From Beijerinckiaceae bacterium (GTDB lineage: Bacteria; Pseudomonadota; Alphaproteobacteria; Rhizobiales; Beijerinckiaceae), in NCBI GenBank assembly GCA_947455285.1, contig CANGOK010000137.1, positions 1 through 8,657 on the forward strand: DNA of 8,657 bases, in the 5' to 3' direction. Positions within the stretch are counted from its first letter, which is position 1, and each line of letters starts with the position of its first letter. Shown in pieces: positions 1 through 7,846 of this stretch. The position numbers and the translations under genes were made by a program. The notes beneath the pieces are model-generated. The model was not told the DNA's origin. It did no database searches and worked only from the letters and a program-made list of their open reading frames with translations.

Positions 1-2037
1 CGGGTTCCCGACGACTGGTTCCAGCGTCAGCTGTCCCAGTTCGACCGCACCGACGGGGAGATCGACACCCTCTCCGCGCGCATCGCGCAGGTGCGTACTT
101 TCAACTTCATCGCCAATCGTCCCGACTGGCTGCGCGATCCCGAGCATTGGCAGGGCGTCACGCGTCAGGTAGAGGACAGTCTGTCCGACGCTCTTCACGA
201 GCGCCTCGCTCACCGGTTCGTCGACCGGCGCACGAGCGTGCTGATGCGTCGCTTGAGAGAGAATGCAATGCTCGAAGCGGAAATCACCGGGTCCGGCGAC
301 GTCATGGTCGAAGGCCAGCATGTTGGCAACCTTCACGGGTTTCGGTTCACGCCAGACCCCCAGGCGGGAGGCGACGTCGCGCGCACCCTGACCGCCGCCG
401 CGCATCAGGCGCTGGCGAGCGAGATCGAAAGCCGCGCCACTCGCGTCAGCGAGGCGGTGGACGAAGCTTTCGTTCTGGCCAATGACGGCGTGATCCGCTG
501 GCTTGGCGAGCCCGTCGGCAAGCTCGCCCCGGGCGATCAGATCCTTGTTCCGCGTGTGCGTATCCTCGCTGATGAGCAGCTCACCGGCCCCGCTCTGGAA
601 ATGGTGCAGCGCCGGCTCGACCTGTGGACCGCGCAGCACATCAAGAAGCTGCTTGGCGGCCTTGCGGAGCTTGAGGCGGGCGAGGGGCTTGAGGGCATTG
701 GCCGCGGCATCGCCTTCCAACTCGCTGAGGCGCTTGGCGTCCTGGAGCGTTCGCGCGTCGCCAGCGAGGCGAAGTCGCTCGACCAGACGGCCCGCGGCGC
801 CCTGCGCAAGCTTGGCATCCGCTTCGGCGCCTATCACCTCTATCTGCCCCAGCTGCTCAAGCCCGCCCCGCGCGCGCTGGCGGCCCAGCTCTGGGCTTTG
901 AAGCATGGCGGCATCGAGGGCGTGAAGGGCCTCGATGAAGTCGCCCACCTCGCCTCGACCGGCCGCACCTCTTTCGCCGCCGACAAGGACACGCCCAAGG
1001 GCCTCTATCTGGCGGCGGGCTTCCGCGTGTCGGGCGAGCGCGCCGTGCGCGTCGACATTCTGGAGCGTCTGGCCGATCTCATCCGCCCCGCCATCGCCTA
1101 TCGCCCCGGCGTCACCGTCGGCGAGCCCCCGGCTGGCGCAGCCGATGGCGACGGCTTCGTGGTGACCGTCGCCATGACCTCGCTCGCAGGCTGCTCGGGC
1201 GAGGCTTTCGCCTCGATCCTGAAGTCGCTTGGCTATGCGGCTGAGAGCCGCAAGGGCCCGGCCATCACCGCCGAAATCCTGAAGCCCGCTCCCATGCAGC
1301 CGATTATGGCCGCCACCGAGCAGGTTGAAGGAGAGGAGACGGAGATCGAGACCGAGACGCTTGCGGCTGAATCGGCTGAGGCGGTTGAGGCTTCGCCGGT
1401 TGAGGAGACCGGGCAGGCTGCGCCCGAGTCCGCATCGGAAGAGCCTGTCGTCGAGGCTGCCGCTGAAGAGCCCGTTGTGCATGAGGCTGAAGCCGTCGAG
1501 GCTGTGGTTGAGGCGCAGGCCGCTGAAGCGGAAGGCGAAGCCGCTGCAGAGCCCGCCGCCGAGGTGGTCGAAGAGGCCATGATCGAGGTCTGGCGTCCTA
1601 GCCGCAGGCAGTTCGAAGGCCGCCGGCCCGAGCGTCCCCGTGGTCGGAATGACCGGGGGCCCCGTCGCGACCAGCAGGGCCAGCGCGCGCCAGCCGCTGA
1701 AGGCGAAGCTCCTGTCGAGGGCGCTGCGCAGGAGCGTCCTCAGCAGGGCCGCCGCGACCAGCGTCGCTTCGAAGGCTTCAAGGCCCGCCCGCAAGGCGAC
1801 AGGCCGCAGGGGGATCGTCCGCGTGGTGATCGTCCCCACGGGGATCGCCCGCAGGGCAAGCGCCATGGCGACCGCCCCTTCGGCAAGGGTCGCCCCGACC
1901 GCAATGAGAATGGCGGCGGCCGCCCCTTCGCGAGCACCGAGCGCCCCGTACGCGAGCGCCAGCCCGACCCCAATTCGCCCTTCGCCAAGCTCCTCGCCCT
2001 GAAGGCGGATCTTGAGAACAAGGGCAAGAAGGACTGA
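1..2037 (+). CDS. Helicase-related protein (MgpS/SUV3-like), C-terminal part, 5' truncated by window edge
   Basis: The frame is open from base 1 to the TGA at 2035-2037, giving 678 visible residues; the true start lies upstream, so the GTG at 91 is an internal Val codon. The helicase motor (Walker A, DEAD/DExH box) is not in the window. What is visible matches, from memory, the C-terminal half of alphaproteobacterial helicase-related proteins: the segments around ALHERLAHRFVDRRTSVLM (about bases 208-264) and FGAYHLYLPQLLKPAPRALA (about 823-882) are characteristic. From about 1320 to 1580 the protein becomes a low-complexity acidic Glu/Ala/Val stretch, then from about 1590 an Arg/Gly/Pro/Gln-rich basic tail with GDRP repeats, ending in a short charged helix-like segment. 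The likely role is ATP-dependent unwinding of RNA or DNA; the tail suggests nucleic-acid or protein tethering. The stop lies 25 bases before the S4 gene start, so the two are probably cotranscribed. Confidence 0.85.
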   Translation, partial: RVPDDWFQRQLSQFDRTDGEIDTLSARIAQVRTFNFIANRPDWLRDPEHWQGVTRQVEDSLSDALHERLAHRFVDRRTSVLMRRLRENAMLEAEITGSGDVMVEGQHVGNLHGFRFTPDPQAGGDVARTLTAAAHQALASEIESRATRVSEAVDEAFVLANDGVIRWLGEPVGKLAPGDQILVPRVRILADEQLTGPALEMVQRRLDLWTAQHIKKLLGGLAELEAGEGLEGIGRGIAFQLAEALGVLERSRVASEAKSLDQTARGALRKLGIRFGAYHLYLPQLLKPAPRALAAQLWALKHGGIEGVKGLDEVAHLASTGRTSFAADKDTPKGLYLAAGFRVSGERAVRVDILERLADLIRPAIAYRPGVTVGEPPAGAADGDGFVVTVAMTSLAGCSGEAFASILKSLGYAAESRKGPAITAEILKPAPMQPIMAATEQVEGEETEIETETLAAESAEAVEASPVEETGQAAPESASEEPVVEAAAEEPVVHEAEAVEAVVEAQAAEAEGEAAAEPAAEVVEEAMIEVWRPSRRQFEGRRPERPRGRNDRGPRRDQQGQRAPAAEGEAPVEGAAQERPQQGRRDQRRFEGFKARPQGDRPQGDRPRGDRPHGDRPQGKRHGDRPFGKGRPDRNENGGGRPFASTERPVRERQPDPNSPFAKLLALKADLENKGKKD
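1795..1881 (+). repeat. Degenerate 15-bp repeats coding GDRPx in helicase tail
   Basis: Four consecutive five-residue units (GDRPQ, GDRPR, GDRPH, GDRPQ) occupy 1795-1854. A GKRH spacer follows, then a further GDRPF unit at 1867-1881. The DNA copies differ at several third positions, so the protein repeat is better conserved than the DNA. The composition resembles the RG-rich, disordered RNA-binding tails of some DEAD-box helicases; that function is an inference. Confidence 0.8.
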
Positions 2038-2062
2038 TGTCCACGCCCCTGACCCCGCGCTG

Positions 2063-2398
2063 ATGGCGGGCCGCGACCTTTCAAAAGGTTCGGGCGCCCC
2101 GGCGGGGGAACGTCAGCGGCTGGACAAGTGGCTCTGGTTCGCGCGTGTCGTGAAGACCCGGGCGCTGGCGTCGAAGCTCGTCACGGCCGGTCATGTGCGC
2201 CTCAATGGCGTGCGCGCAGCCGGCCCCGACAAGCCCGTGCGCCCCGGCGACGTCCTCACCATCGCTTTGGAGCGGCAGGTTAGGGTTCTGCGGGTCGAGG
2301 CGGCGGGCGAGCGGCGCGGTCCCTATGAGGAGGCGCGCTGGCTCTATACGGATTTGTCCGAAGGTGAAGGTCCGCCACCGGCCGACGCGACGCATTGA
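2063..2398 (+). CDS. S4-domain RNA-binding protein (Hsp15/HslR-like)
   Basis: The protein has 111 residues. The S4 fold begins at RLDKWLWFARVVKTR near residue 17 and continues through GHVRLNG, then the VRPGDVLTIAL turn-strand that is diagnostic of the heat-shock-protein-15 family. It ends in GPYEEARWLYTDLSE, typical of the alphaproteobacterial members. Hsp15 in E. coli binds the 50S subunit carrying stalled nascent chains, so ribosome rescue is the family-based expectation. The ATG at 2063 is chosen because it begins just before the conserved domain. An in-frame TTG at 2012 would overlap the helicase gene and add 17 residues unlike the family. No good Shine-Dalgarno is visible before 2063. 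The start is embedded in TGATG, the stop of an eight-codon mini-ORF that itself starts on the helicase stop, so translational coupling is plausible. Confidence 0.88.
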   Translation: MAGRDLSKGSGAPAGERQRLDKWLWFARVVKTRALASKLVTAGHVRLNGVRAAGPDKPVRPGDVLTIALERQVRVLRVEAAGERRGPYEEARWLYTDLSEGEGPPPADATH

Positions 2399-2413
2399 CC
2401 GGATCGCCTGATC

Positions 2414-2442
2414 TTGCGCCTTTACCTCAAAGGGGGTAGCAG
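2414..2442 (+). promoter_or_regulatory. Possible sigma-70 promoter for fdxA
   Basis: TTGCGC (2414-2419) and TAGCAG (2437-2442) are separated by 17 bases in the gap between the S4 gene and fdxA. The -35 is acceptable for alphaproteobacteria, while the -10 is weak. fdxA may instead be read from the upstream operon. Confidence 0.25.
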
Positions 2443-2495
2443 AAGGCCGAATGTGTGGGCGGATTTCAGGGCCGCACGCGCCAGGAGATGTCGGA

Positions 2496-2834
2496 ATGAC
2501 CTACGTCGTCGTCGAAAACTGCATCAAATGCAAATACATGGATTGCGTTGAAGTTTGCCCCGTGGATTGCTTCTACGAGGGTGAGAACATGCTGGTGATT
2601 CACCCCGACGAATGCATCGACTGCGGCGTCTGTGAGCCTGAATGCCCCGCGGAGGCGATCAAGCCCGACACCGAGCCGGGTCTCGACAAGTGGCTGAAGC
2701 TGAACGCGGATATGTCCAAGAGCTGGCCAAACATCACGGTCAAGCGCGATGCGGCTTCCGACGCCAAGGAATTTGACGGCAAGGCGGGCAAGTTCGACGC
2801 TTATTTCTCCACCGAGCCCGGCGAAGGCGACTGA
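2496..2834 (+). CDS. fdxA: 7Fe ferredoxin (3Fe-4S/4Fe-4S), FdxA family
   Basis: This is a soluble cytoplasmic electron carrier of 112 residues, close to the usual 105-115. All cluster ligands are present and spaced as in Azotobacter ferredoxin I. C9, C17 and C50 are expected to hold the 3Fe-4S cluster, and C21, C40, C43 and C46 the 4Fe-4S cluster. C12 and C25 are additional conserved cysteines. The C-terminal extension with [19 protein letters not shown] (about residues 62-80) is typical of the FdxA subgroup. The ATG at 2496 is preferred over an upstream in-frame ATG at 2451 because it begins directly with the [12 protein letters not shown] family start, and CAGGAGA at 2482-2488 provides a ribosome binding site. 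It sits between the S4 gene and carD. The redox partner cannot be deduced from this window. Confidence 0.96.
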   Translation: MTYVVVENCIKCKYMDCVEVCPVDCFYEGENMLVIHPDECIDCGVCEPECPAEAIKPDTEPGLDKWLKLNADMSKSWPNITVKRDAASDAKEFDGKAGKFDAYFSTEPGEGD

Positions 2835-2857
2835 TCGAGGCGGCGCAACATCAGTTC

Positions 2858-2879
2858 GCGGCCCTGTCCTGCGGGCCGC
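2858..2879 (+). other. GC hairpin after fdxA, no T-run
   Basis: GCGGCCC (2858-2864) and GGGCCGC (2873-2879) form a perfect 7-bp stem with an 8-base loop, 24 bases after the fdxA stop. It is followed by AAAA rather than T, so it is not a standard intrinsic terminator on this strand. It could protect the 3' end of the fdxA mRNA or assist factor-dependent termination. Confidence 0.4.
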
Positions 2880-2915
2880 AAAAGTGCGGCGCATAAGCCA
2901 CAGTCAGCAAACATT

Positions 2916-2943
2916 TTGAAATCTGCATCTTTCGTGGTATAAG
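2916..2943 (+). promoter_or_regulatory. Probable sigma-70 promoter upstream of carD leader
   Basis: TTGAAA (2916-2921) and TATAAG (2938-2943) are separated by 16 bases and lie in an AT-rich island (about 2903-2955) within otherwise GC-rich DNA. This is the best promoter match in the window. Transcription would begin near 2950, about 250 bases before the carD start codon. Confidence 0.55.
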
Positions 2944-2949
2944 ATATTA

Positions 2950-3056
2950 ACAGTCGATCAAGGCGTTTGCTCGGCTTCGCGTGGGTCATCGCGCGAGGCG
3001 GGGGTCTATTTTCCCCATGTCGGCCCGGCCTCTCAAGGGAGACCGAGGCCTTTTTT
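2950..3056 (+). ncRNA. Candidate small RNA or attenuated carD leader
   Basis: A strong promoter-like element ends just before 2950 and a hairpin with six T residues ends at 3056, framing a transcript of roughly 107 nt. No convincing ORF lies between them. Inside, GGGG (3001-3004) can pair with CCCC (3013-3016), so the RNA would have at least two hairpins. I do not recognise it as 4.5S, 6S, tmRNA or RNase P RNA. It could be an independent sRNA, or a leader in which read-through of the terminator controls carD. Confidence 0.3.
3027..3056 (+). terminator. Intrinsic terminator-like hairpin in carD leader
   Basis: GGCCTC (3027-3032) pairs with GAGGCC (3045-3050), followed directly by TTTTTT (3051-3056). 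An alternative inner stem TCTC/GAGA (3031-3034 with 3039-3042) is possible. It lies downstream of the promoter-like element and 142 bases before the carD start, so it would terminate a short transcript or act as an attenuator. It could also stop read-through from fdxA. Confidence 0.6.
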
Positions 3057-3181
3057 GCGGGATTTGCGTTCCGGCGCGCTGATCGGCTCAGGAGCCCTTG
3101 CGCGCGAAGGTTCGAGCCGAGGTCTCTGATCCGCTTACTGAAGGGTGAGCGGCCGCCTGTCCCGTCTCCAAAGCGGGATGA

Positions 3182-3189
3182 AGAGGGAG
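3182..3189 (+). promoter_or_regulatory. Ribosome binding site that fixes the carD start
   Basis: AGAGGGAG lies 9 bases before the ATG at 3199. The other in-frame candidates, GTG at 3145 and ATG at 3178, lie upstream of this site and have no comparable sequence, so 3199 is preferred. Confidence 0.6.
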
Positions 3190-3198
3190 TACCCGAGT

Positions 3199-4875
3199 AT
3201 GCCTTCGCCAGTTAAGTCGTCGCGGACGGGCGCATCGCCCAAGACCAATCCGCCCGGAGCCGCCAGAACCTCGACTGGCAAGACCGCCCCTGTTGGAAAG
3301 ACCGCCACAAAGTCCCCCGCCGCCAAGGCGCGCGCGGCCGCCCCTGCGGCGCAAAAGGCTGATGTGAAGAAATCAGAAATGGCGAAGACCGCTGCTGCGA
3401 CCAGCAAGGCCACGGCCGTAGCGGCCAAGACCGCCGCGAAAGCTCCGGCCAAGGCTGCGGCGAAGACCGCCGCCTCCGCAGTTAAAGTTGAAACCGCCAA
3501 GGCGCCTGCGCCCAAGGCTGCGGCGAAGCCTTCGGTAGCGAAGGCTCCCGTGAAGGCCCCTCCGACCAAGGCGCCTGCGGCGAAGGCTCCTGCTCCCAAG
3601 GCTCCTGCTCCCAAGGCTCCTGCTCCCAAGGCTCCCGCTCCCAAGGCTCCAGCTCCGAAGGCCGCTGCTGCGAAGGCGCCTGCTGCGAAAGCCGCCGCTC
3701 CTGCCACGAAGGCCCCTGTCGCCAAAGTCGCCGCTGCAAAGGCGCCCGTAGCCAAGGCTCTTGCCGCCAAGCCTGCCGCTCCGGCCAAGCCTGCAGCTGC
3801 CGCCAAGGCTTCCGCACCCGTCAAGGCTTCCACCCCGGCCAAGCCTGTCCCCGTTAAGCCTGTCGCCGCCAAGGTGGTCGCAGAGGTCAAGGCGCCTGCC
3901 GCTTCGACCGAAAAAGTTGCAAAGCCCTTAGTCACCGCGAAGAAGCCCGAGGCTGCGCCAGCCAAGGCTGCTCCCGCCAAAAGCGTCGAGGCCCCCGTCA
4001 AGAAGGCGGAGCCGAAGCCCGCGACCGTGCTCGCCCACACACCAGTCACCGAAAAAGGATTGAGCGAAACAAGCATTACGACACAGCAATCAGCGACGCC
4101 CGCGCAGGCTCCCGCCGCTTCGACGGTTCAGCCCGCCGCCAGTTCATCCGCAAAGCCTGCGGCGAAAATTCCTCATCAGACAAATGTTGGGACTGTGACC
4201 CTGAAACCTGCATCGATAGCCAACGATTCCGCCCCTGTTTCAACGCCCGTCAAGGCCGCCGTCGCGCAGCCTGCCGCGCCCCCGGCCGCCAAGCCCGCGG
4301 CCAAGCCCGCTCCCCAGCGCACCGGTTTCAAGGCTGGCGAACACATTGTTTACCCGGCTCATGGCGTCGGTCAGATCACCGCCGTCGAAGAGCAGGAAGT
4401 CGCAGGCTTCAAGCTGGAGCTCTTCGTGATCTCCTTCGCCAAGGACAAGATGATCCTCAAGGTTCCCATGCCCAAGGTCATCGCCGGCGCCATCCGCAAG
4501 CTTGCGGATGCGGACACCGTGAAGAAGAGCCTCGACATCCTGACCGGCCGCGCGCGGATCAAGCGCACCATGTGGTCGCGCCGCGCGCAGGAATATGAAG
4601 CCAAGATCAATTCCGGCGATCTCGGCTCCATCGCAGAAGTCGTGCGCGATCTCTATCGTTCCGAGGCCCAGCCCGAGCAGTCCTATTCCGAGCGCCAGCT
4701 TTATGAGTCCGCCCTCGACCGCATGGCGCGCGAGATCGCGGTTGTGCAGAAGCTGACGGACAGCGAAGCGCTGAAGCTGATCGAGACCCACCTGCAGAAG
4801 GGTCCCAAGCGCGGCTCCAAGGCCGAGCAGGTCGTGGACGAAGGCGCCGATGGCGAGATCGAAGAAGCCGCCTGA
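3199..4875 (+). CDS. carD: CarD-family transcription regulator with long Ala/Lys/Pro-rich N-terminal extension
   Basis: The 558-residue product has a standard C-terminal CarD module starting at F377. The RNA polymerase-interacting Tudor-like part begins FKAGEHIVYPAHGVGQITAV. It is followed by the helical DNA-binding part with TMWSRRAQEYEAKINSGD; W459 aligns with the Trp of mycobacterial CarD that wedges into the promoter bubble. CarD proteins bind the RNAP beta subunit and stabilise open complexes, notably at rRNA promoters. The rest, residues 1-376, is not part of the usual protein of about 160-200 residues. Residues 1 to about 290 are mostly Ala, Lys and Pro with KAPAP and KAPA units, resembling histone H1 tails or Pseudomonas AlgP. 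About 291-376 is a Ser/Thr/Gln/Pro/Ala-rich linker. No RGRP AT-hook is seen. The extension is probably disordered and binds nucleic acid or sets protein spacing (inference). The frame runs unbroken from extension into domain. The gene ends in a strong terminator and may be controlled by the leader hairpin upstream. Confidence 0.93.
   Translation: MPSPVKSSRTGASPKTNPPGAARTSTGKTAPVGKTATKSPAAKARAAAPAAQKADVKKSEMAKTAAATSKATAVAAKTAAKAPAKAAAKTAASAVKVETAKAPAPKAAAKPSVAKAPVKAPPTKAPAAKAPAPKAPAPKAPAPKAPAPKAPAPKAAAAKAPAAKAAAPATKAPVAKVAAAKAPVAKALAAKPAAPAKPAAAAKASAPVKASTPAKPVPVKPVAAKVVAEVKAPAASTEKVAKPLVTAKKPEAAPAKAAPAKSVEAPVKKAEPKPATVLAHTPVTEKGLSETSITTQQSATPAQAPAASTVQPAASSSAKPAAKIPHQTNVGTVTLKPASIANDSAPVSTPVKAAVAQPAAPPAAKPAAKPAPQRTGFKAGEHIVYPAHGVGQITAVEEQEVAGFKLELFVISFAKDKMILKVPMPKVIAGAIRKLADADTVKKSLDILTGRARIKRTMWSRRAQEYEAKINSGDLGSIAEVVRDLYRSEAQPEQSYSERQLYESALDRMAREIAVVQKLTDSEALKLIETHLQKGPKRGSKAEQVVDEGADGEIEEAA
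3583..3657 (+). repeat. Five tandem 15-bp repeats (KAPAP) in carD
   Basis: Five head-to-tail units each encode KAPAP. The first three (3583-3627) are identical, AAGGCTCCTGCTCCC; the fourth differs at one base and the fifth at two. Related but more degenerate KAP/KAA units flank them. The near identity suggests recent duplication. Unit length is a multiple of three, so copy-number changes would keep the frame. Confidence 0.95.
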
Positions 4876-4896
4876 GCTTTTCAGCTCCCAAAAATC

Positions 4897-4922
4897 AACC
4901 CGGCCGCGAGGCCGGGTTTTTT
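4897..4922 (+). terminator. Intrinsic terminator of carD
   Basis: CCCGGCC (4899-4905) and GGCCGGG (4910-4916) form a 7-bp stem, extendable to 9 bp by flanking A/T pairs, closed by a GCGA (GNRA-type) tetraloop. TTTTTT (4917-4922) follows. The hairpin starts 22 bases after the carD stop. Confidence 0.9.
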
Positions 4923-4930
4923 GTTGGAGG

Positions 4931-4964
4931 CTCAAACGAAAACGGCGCCCCGAAAGGCGCCGTT
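4931..4964 (-). terminator. Probable intrinsic terminator of acs
   Basis: AACGGCGCC (4941-4949) and GGCGCCGTT (4956-4964) form a perfect 9-bp stem with a 6-base loop. Read on the minus strand it lies 25 bases after the acs stop and is followed by TTTTCGTTTG, an imperfect T-rich tract partly inside the stem. It stands back to back with the carD terminator. Confidence 0.7.
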
Positions 4965-4989
4965 CGTATTCACTGAAACTGACCAGCCC

Positions 4990-6927
<1,938 letters not shown>

Positions 6928-6932
6928 GCCTA

Positions 6933-6940
6933 CTCCTCCC
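6933..6940 (-). promoter_or_regulatory. Strong ribosome binding site of acs
   Basis: On the minus strand GGGAGGAG ends 5 bases before the ATG (complement 6925-6927). It is the strongest Shine-Dalgarno sequence in the window and fixes the acs start. Confidence 0.85.
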
Positions 6941-6989
6941 GGCGAACAGACCGCGAGAGCGGCTGCCCTGACCGATTGATTGTGAGCTG

Positions 6990-7019
6990 ATTATGCGACA
7001 GTCACGGCCTGCGAAACAA
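6990..7019 (-). promoter_or_regulatory. Possible sigma-70 promoter of acs
   Basis: On the minus strand TTGTTT (7019-7014) and CATAAT (6995-6990) are separated by 18 bases. The -10 is good and the -35 moderate. Transcription would start near 6983 and leave a leader of about 55 bases. No obvious operator was found in this 163-base gap. Confidence 0.4.
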
Positions 7020-7023
7020 GAAG

Positions 7024-7049
7024 GCGCCGCCTCACACTTTGGTCGGCGC
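7024..7049 (-). terminator. Weak hairpin after the ialB-family gene
   Basis: GCGCCG (7024-7029) and CGGCGC (7044-7049) can form a 6-bp stem with a 14-base loop, 41 bases after the IalB-family stop. On the minus strand it is followed by CTTCTTGTTTCG, a broken T-rich tract. It might be a weak terminator separating this gene from acs, and it abuts the putative acs -35 element. Confidence 0.3.
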
Positions 7050-7090
7050 TACTTTTGGTCAAGCCTTCTGCGGGAACTTGCTCAGCAGGT

Positions 7091-7675
7091 TTACTGGCAT
7101 TCCTTGGTGGCGCGATCGAGCGCCGGGCCGACGCCCGCGAGCGCATAGGTGTCGGTCGTGGTGTTGCCGCGTAGCGAGTCCGCCTTCACGATCAGCTTCT
7201 GGCCCTTGCGCAGCGCGGCGACGAAATCGCCTTCCTGCGCGGGGTTCTTCAACCAGAGATTGCCGCCCTTGGCGATCATGGCGTAATTCGCTGAGCCGAT
7301 TTCGGCCTTGGGAGCGGAGTCAGGCTTCACGTCGAACCCCATGACCACCGAGACCTCGTTGCGCACGCCCTCGCCCGGGCGCTGGGTGATGAAGACATAA
7401 CCCGGATCGCGCTTCAGGGTCTTGGGAGCACGCTCCTTGGGCTCGGCCAGAACGTAGCAGGCCTTGGCCTTGCCTGCGCCTGCGGCGTAGATCCCCCAGT
7501 CGTTGACCTTGTCGATGGCGGACGGCTTGGCGGCGGCGGGGGCTGCCTTCGTCTCTTCTTTCTTCGGCTCGGGCTTCTTGGCCTGTGCGAATGCGCAGCT
7601 CGAGCCAAGCATCAAGGCGCCGACGGCGAGGAAGAGGGCGGGAAGGGTGGTCGAGGAAGGGATCTTGCGAATCAT
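7091..7675 (-). CDS. Invasion-associated locus B (IalB) family periplasmic protein
   Basis: The protein has 194 residues. Residues 1-30 form a Sec signal peptide with a basic start (MIRK), a hydrophobic core (LPALFLAVGALML) and a probable AFA|Q signal peptidase I site. C27 lies inside the signal and does not fit a good lipobox. A Lys/Pro/Ala/Glu-rich linker (about 31-53) follows, then the IalB domain with its conserved order W60, KACYVLAEPKERAPKTLKRD (about 71-90), then NEVSVVMGF, NLWLKNPAQEGDFVAALRKG and TTTDTYALAG. C73 and the penultimate C193 could form a disulfide. Bartonella IalB is linked to erythrocyte invasion, but the family is widespread in free-living alphaproteobacteria, where its role is unknown, so virulence should not be inferred. 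The start is supported by the signal peptide; the Shine-Dalgarno is weak (GGGG about 12 bases upstream). Confidence 0.9.
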   Translation of the reverse strand: MIRKIPSSTTLPALFLAVGALMLGSSCAFAQAKKPEPKKEETKAAPAAAKPSAIDKVNDWGIYAAGAGKAKACYVLAEPKERAPKTLKRDPGYVFITQRPGEGVRNEVSVVMGFDVKPDSAPKAEIGSANYAMIAKGGNLWLKNPAQEGDFVAALRKGQKLIVKADSLRGNTTTDTYALAGVGPALDRATKECQ

Positions 7676-7691
7676 TTGGTTATTTTACCCC

Positions 7692-7715
7692 ATGTCGCGC
7701 TCGTGCGCGCGACAT
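7692..7715. promoter_or_regulatory. Perfect 9-bp inverted repeat between the divergent ialB-family and sigma genes
   Basis: ATGTCGCGC (7692-7700) and GCGCGACAT (7707-7715) are exact inverted copies separated by 6 bases. The repeat lies 16 bases upstream of the IalB-family start codon and ends just before the GGGG that could be its ribosome binding site. It could be a dimeric regulator operator or an mRNA hairpin controlling translation. It has no T-run on either side, so it is not an intrinsic terminator. Confidence 0.5.
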
Positions 7716-7846
7716 AATCGCCGCAGCTAGACAAGGGAAACTGGCGAAATTCTGACAAGATTGTAGCAAGATGCGACTCTTTGGTTTCCCAACCGGCTGG
7801 ATCATGGCAGATTGGGGTAGACCGACAATGGAACGCCGCCGCACCC

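Noticed and set aside
91..93. GTG as a start codon of the helicase gene
   Set aside because: The same frame is open back to base 1 and the upstream residues (DDWFQRQLSQFDRTDGEIDT) look like coding sequence continuous with the family, so the gene is simply cut by the window edge.
2967..3215. An 82-codon plus-strand open frame between fdxA and carD
   Set aside because: It starts with TTG without a ribosome site, runs through the terminator hairpin and overlaps the carD start. Its composition does not resemble a protein I recognise.
3135..4076. A 313-codon Ala/Gly/Phe-rich open frame on the minus strand inside carD
   Set aside because: It is the complement of the Ala/Lys/Pro repeats. Its hydrophobic, membrane-like look comes from reading GCC/AAG-type codons backwards, and it has no independent support.
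7091..7675. Reading the IalB-family gene as evidence of a pathogen
   Set aside because: The family is common in free-living alphaproteobacteria, and nothing else in the window suggests host association.
7799..7804. RpoE/ChrR-type -35 (TGATCC on the minus strand) suggesting autoregulation
   Set aside because: No matching -10 is found at the expected spacing, and a single hexamer is too little evidence.
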